Shown piece by piece: positions 1-7,865 of a stretch of DNA of 64,000 nucleotides. The notes beneath the pieces are model-generated. The model ran no database searches and was not told the DNA's origin. It saw nothing but the letters and a program-made list of their open reading frames with translations. The stretch comes from Candidatus Jettenia caeni. GTDB lineage: Bacteria > Planctomycetota > Brocadiia > Brocadiales > Brocadiaceae. Location of the stretch: contig BAFH01000004.1 in the NCBI GenBank assembly GCA_000296795.1, forward strand, positions 310,001-374,000, read 5' to 3'. The stretch's first letter is position 1, and each line of letters begins with the position of its first letter. The position numbers and the translations under genes are program-made.

Positions 1-1
1 A

Positions 2-589
2 CACAGCGCCATAGACCTTAATCGTTACAAGAAAAGAAATTGTGAGCCATCAGAACCCGTAGTAGGAATTATTGCCCATCTTGCCGAACATAAAGGACAT
101 AGATACTTTTTGGAAGCGGCAAAAGAAGTCTCAGCCATTATTCCTACTGCACGTTTTTTGGTGATCGGTGATGGAGAGAAAAGAGAAGAGTTAGAGCGAT
201 ATGCAAAGAATTTGGATATTGCTGAGAGGGTATCATTTCTTGGTTTTCAAAAGGATATTCCTCAGGCAGTTTCCCTGTGCACAATTACTGTCTTATCTTC
301 CATCAGTGGTGAAGGCTCGCCAGGTGTGCTTAAGGAATCAATGGCTACAGGCGTGCCGGTTATTACAACGGATGTTGGAGGAAGTGTGGAGATTGTGGAA
401 GATGGTATTACCGGTCTCGTAGTTCCTCCTATGAACTCAAAAGCTCTGGCATTGGCCATGATAAAGCTCTTAACCGATGATAAATTAAGGAAGAACCTGG
501 CGCGTAAAGGTCTCAGGAAAGTAAATGAATTCTCCGTAGATAGAATGGTTGAAAAGACCGAAGCCGTGTATAAAAGCCTTTTAACATAA
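2..589 (+). CDS. Glycosyltransferase family 4, C-terminal part (5' end outside window)
   Basis: The reading frame is open from base 2 and already reads as a GT-B glycosyltransferase (VVGIIAHLAEHKG is the start of the second Rossmann domain), so the true start lies upstream of the window. The visible 195 residues form the nucleotide-sugar-binding half, with the GT4 E-x7-E signature in SGEGSPGVLKESMATGVPV. It probably transfers a sugar from an NDP-sugar to a lipid-linked or LPS-type acceptor at the inner membrane. It is followed on the same strand by a kinase, two more glycosyltransferases and an O-antigen ligase, which supports a surface-glycan role. Donor and acceptor cannot be read from the sequence. 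Confidence 0.9.
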   Translation, partial: HSAIDLNRYKKRNCEPSEPVVGIIAHLAEHKGHRYFLEAAKEVSAIIPTARFLVIGDGEKREELERYAKNLDIAERVSFLGFQKDIPQAVSLCTITVLSSISGEGSPGVLKESMATGVPVITTDVGGSVEIVEDGITGLVVPPMNSKALALAMIKLLTDDKLRKNLARKGLRKVNEFSVDRMVEKTEAVYKSLLT

Positions 590-620
590 CCATGAAAATA
601 TTTCTTACATGGAGCAAATA

Positions 621-707
621 ATGATACATAATTGGCGTAGACGAGGAGTAAGAAAAACTTTATCTCACCGCCTACCATACATCAATCCATTTTGCGCCGG
701 AGTGTAA
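621..707 (+). CDS. Possible 28-codon small ORF ahead of the LPS kinase
   Basis: An ATG at 621 has a GGAG six bases upstream and opens 28 codons that are Arg-rich at the N-terminus. They end in TAA two bases before the start of the kinase gene. The ribosome-binding site and tight packing suggest that it is translated, perhaps as a leader coupling translation to the next gene. No family is recognised. Chance is a real alternative at this length. Confidence 0.3.
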   Translation: MIHNWRRRGVRKTLSHRLPYINPFCAGV

Positions 708-709
708 CT

Positions 710-1531
710 ATGGGTTTTGTTAAATTTTACCAGGGTGGATATAAGCTTTCTATTGACGAACGGTTTCAAGGTATTACAAAATGGCTTCTGGAAAATATTT
801 GTAAAAAAGAGTCACATCCTTTTCATACATCCCGCCATTCCATAGTCTGGAAGACTTATTATCCTGCACTTGGTGAATTGTTTATAAAAACCTTCCAGTC
901 TGCGGGCTTTTTATTTAAGATAAAAGACCTTTTTAGAGGATCCAGGGCCTATCGGGCATGGAAAGCAGGGGAAATGTTAGAGAGTAAAGGCTTCCGTGCT
1001 CCTGAGGTAGTAGCTATTGGAGAAAAAAGGAGTTTTGGGTTATTACAGGAATCTTTTTTGGTTACACTTCCAGTCAAAGGGTCTTCCCTCATGGAGGTGT
1101 TTCCATCACTTACCAGCCTTAAGGCAAAACGTGAAATGGTATATCAGTTAGGAAGGGAAATAGGAAAGTTACATAAGTTTAGCATTATCCATGGAGATCT
1201 CCTCCCGGTAAATATATTTATTGTAATGGCTGAAGGAAGATGTCTTGTCTATCTCCTCGATAACGAAAGAACAAAACAGGTCTCTATCATTACAGCAAAA
1301 CATCGGATTAAAAATCTGGTGCAACTCAATAGAATGGTAGTCCCCGGGATAACTGCTTCTGACAGGATAAGATTTTTCGATGCTTATTTGGAAGAAAATC
1401 AGTCCCTTAAACCTGATAGAAATCGGATGCTGAAAAGAATAGGAGAAATTACGGTCAAAAGGGTTATGAAGCATAGAAAAATACCCTTAGAGAAGAGGAA
1501 TGGGATAACTTTCAGAGCGCTTATGGCCTGA
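710..1531 (+). CDS. Lipopolysaccharide kinase-like protein (Kdo/WaaP/RIO-type fold)
   Basis: The protein of about 273 residues has a small-kinase catalytic core. IHGDLLPVN near residue 161 supplies the catalytic Asp and the metal-binding Asn, and LLDNE near residue 182 takes the place of DFG. This arrangement is typical of Kdo kinase and WaaP/InaA proteins, which phosphorylate sugars of the LPS core. The start chosen is the ATG at 710, with GGAG seven bases upstream; an in-frame TTG at 692 would add six residues. A glycosyltransferase lies on each side, consistent with phosphorylation of a core sugar. A second kinase of the same class lies at 3.7 kb, so the two may modify different positions. 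The substrate is inferred. Confidence 0.75.
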   Translation: MGFVKFYQGGYKLSIDERFQGITKWLLENICKKESHPFHTSRHSIVWKTYYPALGELFIKTFQSAGFLFKIKDLFRGSRAYRAWKAGEMLESKGFRAPEVVAIGEKRSFGLLQESFLVTLPVKGSSLMEVFPSLTSLKAKREMVYQLGREIGKLHKFSIIHGDLLPVNIFIVMAEGRCLVYLLDNERTKQVSIITAKHRIKNLVQLNRMVVPGITASDRIRFFDAYLEENQSLKPDRNRMLKRIGEITVKRVMKHRKIPLEKRNGITFRALMA

Positions 1532-1579
1532 AAGTAAAGTAATATGAAGAATTTAACATCAAGGACCTTATAATAAAAT

Positions 1580-2563
1580 ATGCGAGTTGCGGTAATAGGA
1601 TATGGCGCTGAAAATACGGCAAGCACGGTTTTCCGATACCGCGCTTGTCAGAAGATGTGGGCTGAAGATGGCCATCTGCTCGATATTTATTATATCAAAA
1701 AAGTTACTAAAGATTTCTGGTCACGAATAAAATCTTACGATGCTATCATAAATCAAAAAGCGCTTTTAAGGCCGTCATTTGGACGAAAACTATTCGCCAT
1801 CGGTATACCCGTGTTCTTCGATTTTGATGACGCTCTATGGACTCGGCCGAAAAAACCTTATTCGTGGTTTACCCAACTCAAAGTAAATGGTAGAATCAGA
1901 TATTGGTTTAAGCACGTTGATGGAATAATCACAGCCAATCGAGTTCTGGCGGATTTTGCCAATACATTTACCGACCGTGTTTATGTTGTGCCGATGGCCC
2001 TCGATTTAAGTATTTGGAAGCCAGTCCCAAAATTACCGAAAAAGGAGATTATTATAGGTTGGGCAGGCTCTCCCGGAAATCTCTGGCATCTGGAAAAACT
2101 TCAAAGCGTTCTTGAAGAAGTCCTTACAATATATCAACAGACACGCCTAGCTGTTTTTTCAGGAAAAAAGCCTGATTTCACTATCCCGTTCGACTACTAT
2201 AAATACGAACCCGGTAAGGAGGCAGGATTTATTCAATCACTCGACATTGGATTGCTCCCCCTTGAATACGAACCATATTCCATGGGCAAATCACCACTTA
2301 AGGCCTTACAGTATCTCAGTTGTGGAGTTCCTGTTGTAGGTAACATTAAAGGAGCTGCGAGCGAATTCTTAACCAACAAGAACAGTATTTCGGTAAACTC
2401 AATAACTGAATGGAAAGCGGCTTTGGGCCGATTGATTGAAAATCAGGCAGAAATTGACCAGTTAGGAAATGCAGGTGTTGAATATATCCGGAAGTATCAT
2501 AATTTATACGATATATCGAAAGAGCTTCAAAATATTATTGGTAAAAAATTAAGCAGCGTTTAA
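1580..2563 (+). CDS. Glycosyltransferase, GT-B fold
   Basis: The 327-residue protein begins with a Rossmann-like strand (MRVAVIGYGAENTAS). Its C-terminal half resembles GT4 enzymes: IIIGWAGSPGN opens the second domain and LLPLEYEPYSMGKSPLKALQYLSCGVPVV is the donor-binding region in which the usual glutamate is replaced by a K/S-rich stretch (checked in pieces shorter than this). The N-terminal domain is less typical of the family. An AAGGA-type ribosome-binding site precedes the ATG. It sits between an LPS-type kinase and another glycosyltransferase, all on one strand, so it probably adds one sugar to the same glycan. Specificity is unknown. Confidence 0.8.
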   Translation: MRVAVIGYGAENTASTVFRYRACQKMWAEDGHLLDIYYIKKVTKDFWSRIKSYDAIINQKALLRPSFGRKLFAIGIPVFFDFDDALWTRPKKPYSWFTQLKVNGRIRYWFKHVDGIITANRVLADFANTFTDRVYVVPMALDLSIWKPVPKLPKKEIIIGWAGSPGNLWHLEKLQSVLEEVLTIYQQTRLAVFSGKKPDFTIPFDYYKYEPGKEAGFIQSLDIGLLPLEYEPYSMGKSPLKALQYLSCGVPVVGNIKGAASEFLTNKNSISVNSITEWKAALGRLIENQAEIDQLGNAGVEYIRKYHNLYDISKELQNIIGKKLSSV

Positions 2564-2588
2564 ATTTATTGAATGGAGCGGGTAAGGA

Positions 2589-3740
2589 TTGAAAATTGCC
2601 CTGGTCTATCCGAAATATACCACACATGGAGGCACTGAACGATTTGTCTTTACCTTTGCCAGGCAACTTCTCGATATGGGACATGAGGTGCATCTTATCG
2701 TAGGAAAAATTGATAAGCCAATTGACGGAAGGATTATTGTACACAAGGTCCCTATCATCAAACCTGGCAGGTTTTTAAAGGTACTAAGTTTCCTGTTGTT
2801 CTCTCAACAAGTCCTTAAGAAGCACCGGTTTGATATTATTCAGGGTTTCGGAAGAACGATAAAACAGGATGTTTTTCGGGCAGGCGGCGGCTGCCACAAA
2901 GAATACAGGAAAAACGTTTTGCGGAAAATCAAGAACCCGATATTACGATACTTCAAATTGTATCTACCGTATCAGTTGCTCCTTCTCTCTATCGAAAAGA
3001 AGCAGTTTTCAAAAAGAAATTTCAAGAAGATAGTAGCCGTTTCAAACCAGGTTAAAAAAGAGCTTATCGCAAACTATAGAATATCAGAAAACGATATTGA
3101 GGTTATTTATAATGGCGTTGATATAGACACGTTTCATCCATGCAACAGGAAAAAATACTTCTCTGAAGTGAGAAAAAGGTTTCATATAAAATTGCATGAG
3201 AAGGTAATCCTTTTTCTTGGAACGGGGTTTGAGAGAAAAGGTTTATCCTCTCTTATACAGGCGTTTGCAATAATACAGAATGATTACCCGGATACAAAGC
3301 TTATTGTCGTTGGCAAAGATAATACGACTCAAAAGTATGTGCATTTTTCTGAAAAACTAAATCTGTCTGGCAGTGTTATTTTTACAGGTCCGCAATCGGA
3401 TGTAAAAACATTGTATGCAGCAGCGGATATCTTTGTACTTCCGACCCTCTATGAGCCGTTCGGAAATGTGTGCCTTGAAGCAATGGCGAGCGGTCTTCCT
3501 GTAATAACAAGCAGGGCAAACGGAGTTTCTGAAATAATGGAAGGGATGGATTATTTGTTACTGAACAATCCAGGCGATATTGAAGACATGGCGGGGAAAA
3601 TACGATTCCTTTTAGCAAATAACACCGAAAGAGAGAAATTTTCTCTTGCTGCCAGAAGAATAGCTGAATACTACACCATTTCCAGAAATGCTCAGCAATT
3701 TATACATTTATACCAGATTATTTTGAGATGTGATGTTTGA
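2589..3740 (+). CDS. Glycosyltransferase family 4 (WaaG-like)
   Basis: The 383-residue protein is a complete GT-B enzyme. The N-terminal domain opens with MKIALVYPKYTTHGGTERFV, a nucleotide-binding loop of the WaaG/RfaG type. The C-terminal domain carries ILFLGTGFERKG and the donor-site motif EPFGNVCLEAMASGLPVIT. In Gram-negative bacteria such enzymes add hexoses to the LPS core. The start is TTG at 2589, preceded by GGAG; no better in-frame ATG exists nearby. The 3' end overlaps the next kinase gene by a few bases, indicating one transcript. The WaaG resemblance is by motif only. Confidence 0.85.
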   Translation: MKIALVYPKYTTHGGTERFVFTFARQLLDMGHEVHLIVGKIDKPIDGRIIVHKVPIIKPGRFLKVLSFLLFSQQVLKKHRFDIIQGFGRTIKQDVFRAGGGCHKEYRKNVLRKIKNPILRYFKLYLPYQLLLLSIEKKQFSKRNFKKIVAVSNQVKKELIANYRISENDIEVIYNGVDIDTFHPCNRKKYFSEVRKRFHIKLHEKVILFLGTGFERKGLSSLIQAFAIIQNDYPDTKLIVVGKDNTTQKYVHFSEKLNLSGSVIFTGPQSDVKTLYAAADIFVLPTLYEPFGNVCLEAMASGLPVITSRANGVSEIMEGMDYLLLNNPGDIEDMAGKIRFLLANNTEREKFSLAARRIAEYYTISRNAQQFIHLYQIILRCDV

Positions 3741-4521
3741 GTTCATTAAGATAGAAGGCCATAAAGGTATAATAGAGGAAGGTTTTAAAGAAGTAGCTGA
3801 AAGTATTATCTCAACAGTTAGCAGAAAACCGCCTGAAATTAAGGTTATCAAAGAAACACCCAAAACAACAATCGTTGATTTTACCATGAGTAACCTTCCT
3901 ATTATTGCTAAGGTACACAAGTATCCATTTTTATCCGGCATGCGAAGAATATCAAAATCAAAAAAGGCCTTTCAGGCATTTCAACATCTTAAGGTCCTGG
4001 GTGCAAATAGCCCCAGGCCACTTGCCATATTAGATAAAAGGAGATATGGACTTTTACGTGAAAGTTGGTATGTAACGGAGAAGGTATCCAATACTGAAAA
4101 ACTTGATTGGTATTTTACAAAATGGTTTTTGGGTAGCAACGCACCTCATGGAAAATGGAAAAGAAGATTAATACAGGATTTAGCTCAATTAATAGCCCTG
4201 CTTCACACAAAAGGAATATATCATAATGATCTGAAGGCAAGCAATATCCTCGTTCAAGGCAAAGAATCAGACTGCGAGCTATTCCTGATCGATCTGGAAG
4301 GTGTTAAATTCAACATCTGTGTTAGCAAGAGGCGCAGGTTAAAGAATCTTGCACAAATCATAGTGTCAATGGACAATCTCTTTACCAAACCTGATACCTA
4401 TCGTTTTCTTATTACCTATTGCAATGAGTGCAAGGAAAGAGATGTGCATACCTATATAAAAAGGGTTGAAGGTCTTGTTCAAAAAAAGAAGGAGAGAAAA
4501 AAAAAGAATAATGTACCGTAA
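3733..4521 (+). CDS. Lipopolysaccharide core heptose/Kdo kinase-like protein
   Basis: This protein of about 262 residues has a kinase core with GIYHNDLKASNIL near residue 164 (catalytic Asp and downstream Asn) and FLIDLEGVKF near residue 187 as the metal-binding Asp motif. This is the WaaP/InaA pattern of LPS heptose kinases. The ATG at 3733 is preferred; a GTG one codon earlier is possible. The start overlaps the end of the preceding glycosyltransferase and the 3' end overlaps the start of the ligase gene, so translation is probably coupled. It is the second sugar kinase in the group, which suggests that the glycan core is phosphorylated at more than one position. Confidence 0.75.
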   Translation: MFEFIKIEGHKGIIEEGFKEVAESIISTVSRKPPEIKVIKETPKTTIVDFTMSNLPIIAKVHKYPFLSGMRRISKSKKAFQAFQHLKVLGANSPRPLAILDKRRYGLLRESWYVTEKVSNTEKLDWYFTKWFLGSNAPHGKWKRRLIQDLAQLIALLHTKGIYHNDLKASNILVQGKESDCELFLIDLEGVKFNICVSKRRRLKNLAQIIVSMDNLFTKPDTYRFLITYCNECKERDVHTYIKRVEGLVQKKKERKKKNNVP

Positions 4522-5737
4522 GATTACTACGACTACGATAGGAAAATTTGGGGATGTTTTATTCAGGAGCAGCCTTATTTTCTTTGTAATTTCTCTACCT
4601 TTATCGATAGCGGTAAATGAAGGAGCATTTTGGCTAGCTTTGACAGGCTACACTATCAACAGGTTCAGTAATAAAAAACCGTTATTTTGTATCACCGGGA
4701 TTGAAAGACCTATGGGCATCTTTATGCTAGCCTTAGTTCTTACTTCTTTATTTTCGATAAACCCTCTCTACAGTTTATCCTCAATTGGTAATCTAAGATA
4801 TTTTCTCCTTTATCTTATGCTTGCAAGCTACCGGTTAGAAAGAGACTTCATAGAAAGGTTAGTCGGCCTCATTATTCTTATGGCAACAGCCTGGTCTGTT
4901 TACGAAATCTTCAAGTACTTTCAAACGCAGTCTTCCCGATTGGATATCTATACAGCTCATATAAATACTCTCATTATTCCACTCATAATCGGTCTTTTGA
5001 TTATGGATCAAATCGAAAAAAGGAGACAAGCTTTTCTCTTGTTCTCTCTCTGTGTTCTTCTTATAGCAAGCTTTTTGAGTTTCTCAAGAATAGCATGGCT
5101 AGGTACCTTTAGCAGTGTAATATTGGTACTATTTTACCGAAACTGGAAACTATCATCATGGTTTGTATCAATGATAATACTGGCAGCTTTTGTTACTATA
5201 CTATATCATCCGGATTCTACAACTGGCAAGCTCATAAGCAGTATCATCAACCCTTTTCAACAAGGAGGAATACGGCTGGGTAGTAATCTGGAGCGGTTAC
5301 AGATGATAAAAGATACCATATCAATTTTGAAAAAAGATTTACTTACCGGTATTGGTCCAGATGCATATAAATTTGTCTCCACAGATAAACACATGAGAAT
5401 ATCTATGGATTATGTTCAGATATTGGCTACATCAGGTTTGGTTGGCTTCTCAGCATATGCATGGCTCATATTTACCTTTATTCAAAGATGCTTTCTCATC
5501 GAAAAGGAAAATCGTAAGAGAGAGGCGTTTAGTTTTTACCATATCCTCTCTATCTGCTTTTTTGCAGCATTTCTAGGCTTTCTGATATGCGGGAGTTTTG
5601 AGCCGATGTTTTTTTCCAGCAAGAGACTCAGGTTTATCATGTTACTGTTAGGCATGAATGAATGCCTGTTTAAGTTTTATAAGCATGAGAGCAACAGGGA
5701 AATAAACAGGCAATTTACTACCGTCTCTCATGGTTAA
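4511..5737 (+). CDS. O-antigen ligase/polymerase family membrane protein
   Basis: The protein of about 408 residues is almost entirely hydrophobic with some ten membrane segments. A large loop between the last groups contains TGIGPDAYKF and MRISMDYVQILATSG, which matches the Wzy_C/WaaL layout in which a periplasmic loop carries the active residues. Such proteins join undecaprenyl-linked glycan to lipid A core, or polymerise repeats. The start chosen is ATG at 4511, which removes a Lys/Arg-rich N-terminal extension from an upstream TTG and overlaps the kinase gene by 11 bases. A GGAG lies 16 bases upstream, a long spacing. Ligase and polymerase cannot be told apart from sequence alone. Confidence 0.8.
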   Translation: MYRKITTTTIGKFGDVLFRSSLIFFVISLPLSIAVNEGAFWLALTGYTINRFSNKKPLFCITGIERPMGIFMLALVLTSLFSINPLYSLSSIGNLRYFLLYLMLASYRLERDFIERLVGLIILMATAWSVYEIFKYFQTQSSRLDIYTAHINTLIIPLIIGLLIMDQIEKRRQAFLLFSLCVLLIASFLSFSRIAWLGTFSSVILVLFYRNWKLSSWFVSMIILAAFVTILYHPDSTTGKLISSIINPFQQGGIRLGSNLERLQMIKDTISILKKDLLTGIGPDAYKFVSTDKHMRISMDYVQILATSGLVGFSAYAWLIFTFIQRCFLIEKENRKREAFSFYHILSICFFAAFLGFLICGSFEPMFFSSKRLRFIMLLLGMNECLFKFYKHESNREINRQFTTVSHG

Positions 5738-5792
5738 AGGCTTTCCTTCGATACCATTTTCCTGTTATACCAAATACTATATTGGGATCTCT

Positions 5793-6647
5793 TTAAAAAA
5801 GACGTTTTTTTACTAACCGAGGAAGAGACCCTATCCACGCCTGAGGCCCTAAATTATGTATCAACAGCTTATTGTTAGAGAAAAAATCACTGAACCATTG
5901 TGCCTTTTTCGACTCACGGCTTCCACCAAAAGAAACCTCATGATGAATGATAATAGCATCTCCTAAATATTGCCCAAATTTACCTTCCCGGGCCAGCCGT
6001 AAACCAAAATCTGCTCCAAATCCCCACGCATTTCCTCTAAACGCTTTATTAAATCCGCTAAATTTTAAAAACAACTCGCGCCTTATGCCCATGTTGCCCT
6101 CTCGTGGAGAATTTATTTTGCAGGTTCCTGGCTGATCGAAATTTGCAAAAATTAATCCAATCCAATTGATCCAACCAACTATACGTCCCTGTAATTTCTT
6201 ATCACATCCTACAAATAATCCGAAAAACCACTCAGTCATAATACGGAACCAGTCTGAAAATGCAGATATCCCTTTTGTTGATCTTATCTCACGGCCAGAA
6301 GTATAGACTAAATCAGTATCTCTCGTAAAAGCTGCTACATGGGCCTCAAGCCAGCCAAAACAGGGAACTGCATCATCGTCCAGGCTTAATATAATATCAG
6401 CTTGAGAACTCAAAATACAATGATTCAACGTCCCGGTAGTACTTGGGACTGGCAATACTTCAACCCGCACACAGGGGTCGCTTTCTAATTGATCCTGAAA
6501 ATCCTGATCTGGCTTTTCACCTTGTAACCCCAAACAAATGTTAAGATCCGGATATAACATCCTTACCTGTTTCAAAGTATTTCTCAGGATGCTTAATCTA
6601 TTATAGCTTGGAATAACCAGTTCCACTGTTAAACTTTGTTCAACCAC
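5793..6647 (-). CDS. Glycosyltransferase family 2
   Basis: A GT-A enzyme: VELVIPSYNRLSIL is the nucleotide-binding strand and ILSLDDDAVP holds the DxD-type metal site. WGFGADFGLRLAREG resembles the later ED/acceptor-side motif. The start chosen is GTG at 6647, seven bases after AAGGGG; a TTG at 6680 would add 11 residues. It converges with the plus-strand O-antigen ligase gene and is the last gene of the minus-strand polysaccharide group. It probably transfers one sugar to the lipid-linked intermediate. Donor unknown. Confidence 0.85.
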   Translation of the reverse strand: MVEQSLTVELVIPSYNRLSILRNTLKQVRMLYPDLNICLGLQGEKPDQDFQDQLESDPCVRVEVLPVPSTTGTLNHCILSSQADIILSLDDDAVPCFGWLEAHVAAFTRDTDLVYTSGREIRSTKGISAFSDWFRIMTEWFFGLFVGCDKKLQGRIVGWINWIGLIFANFDQPGTCKINSPREGNMGIRRELFLKFSGFNKAFRGNAWGFGADFGLRLAREGKFGQYLGDAIIIHHEVSFGGSRESKKAQWFSDFFSNNKLLIHNLGPQAWIGSLPRLVKKRLF

Positions 6648-6692
6648 CTGCAATCCCCTTACTGGCAATGTGCTTCTCAATCGTTGCTGAAT

Positions 6693-7865
6693 TTAAGAAG
6701 ATAGTATCATATTAATGTTATCTTCCAATAGTTTAAATCTTTTCGTCCAATCCTGTTTTTCAGCAAAGTTAATATAAGATGCCTTATCCGGCTTGGTAAA
6801 TAAGACGTCTTTAATCTTTTGCACAAATTCTTCTTTGGTACGATATAATATTGCAGGACTGTTAATTTCTTTAAGCTCTTCCCATTCGGTGGCAACCACT
6901 GGCAGACCACAAGCCATATACTCATAAAGCTTCAGTGGATTAATGTTGTTGACGAGTTCAGGATATCTTGCAATGTTAAAGGGAATAATACCCACATCGG
7001 CATTGTAAAGATACGAGGGAATTTCGGTGTAGCTTCGTTTTCCAAACAGGTATAAATTTGACCGGGGTATAAGTTGTTTCCGTGCTAATTTATCAGGGCC
7101 AATGATAATAAAAGACGCCTCTGGTAAACTTTTTGTCGCATAGTTAATGACATCATAGTCAAACCAGTAATCTATTGAACCAACATATATTACAATGGGT
7201 CTTTGGATTTTTTTATATTCATCAGGAATGTGTTTGTTCCCATTGGCAAAGTGAAAAAAATTGACTCCGTTCGGTAAATTTACAATGCGCTTTGGACCCA
7301 TATCATCAACATAACATTTGAGATTTTTTGCAGTATAGAGTACTAAATCTACAGATTTGGCCAATAATCGTTCCAGTTTCTGCACCTCCCTATTGTATAC
7401 CAGGAAACTGGAATATTTATCAGCAACACGATAAACAGACATCTTGTGTTTAATGACGTCAAGCCAAAATGCCTGTCTTGGCTCACTAAAGTAAAGGACA
7501 TCAACTTCTGTAAAGCCGTTTTGAGAAACAACCTTTACCACATTGGGCAGAGTCAATCTCTGCCAATAATTATAAATCCACCTGCTCCGCAAAAATGGTT
7601 TGTTTTGAGGAGCAAACAATGTCCCAGGCACATAACTCCATATATGGCCGTCCATATCCTTTATACCACCAGACCGGTAAGTATTAAATCTGTCACGAAG
7701 ATCGGAAGTAACTCCTGCAAAAAAGTGAAAAGGTGAAATAGGATTGGAAATGTATGCTACATCCCACCGGGCCTGAGCAAATTTACGAGCAAGATGATGG
7801 TCTCCTAACTGAATTGGCGAGTTCCAGTAAGTACTGCATATCATCAAAATCTTTCTCTGTTTCAC
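6693..7865 (-). CDS. Glycosyltransferase (GT-B, GT4-like)
   Basis: About 390 residues. The N-terminus reads MKQRKILMICSTYWNSPIQ, and the C-terminal Rossmann domain begins with IVIYVGSIDYW and has IPFNIARYPELVNNINPLK followed by YEYMACGLPVVAT, the donor-binding end of GT4-like enzymes. An upstream in-frame start would add 40 residues that lie inside the heparinase gene. The GTG at 7865 is preferred because GGAG sits five bases ahead and the codon overlaps the heparinase stop in a GTGA, the usual coupled arrangement. The product probably acts at the cytoplasmic face on the same glycan. Confidence 0.85.
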   Translation of the reverse strand: MKQRKILMICSTYWNSPIQLGDHHLARKFAQARWDVAYISNPISPFHFFAGVTSDLRDRFNTYRSGGIKDMDGHIWSYVPGTLFAPQNKPFLRSRWIYNYWQRLTLPNVVKVVSQNGFTEVDVLYFSEPRQAFWLDVIKHKMSVYRVADKYSSFLVYNREVQKLERLLAKSVDLVLYTAKNLKCYVDDMGPKRIVNLPNGVNFFHFANGNKHIPDEYKKIQRPIVIYVGSIDYWFDYDVINYATKSLPEASFIIIGPDKLARKQLIPRSNLYLFGKRSYTEIPSYLYNADVGIIPFNIARYPELVNNINPLKLYEYMACGLPVVATEWEELKEINSPAILYRTKEEFVQKIKDVLFTKPDKASYINFAEKQDWTKRFKLLEDNINMILSS

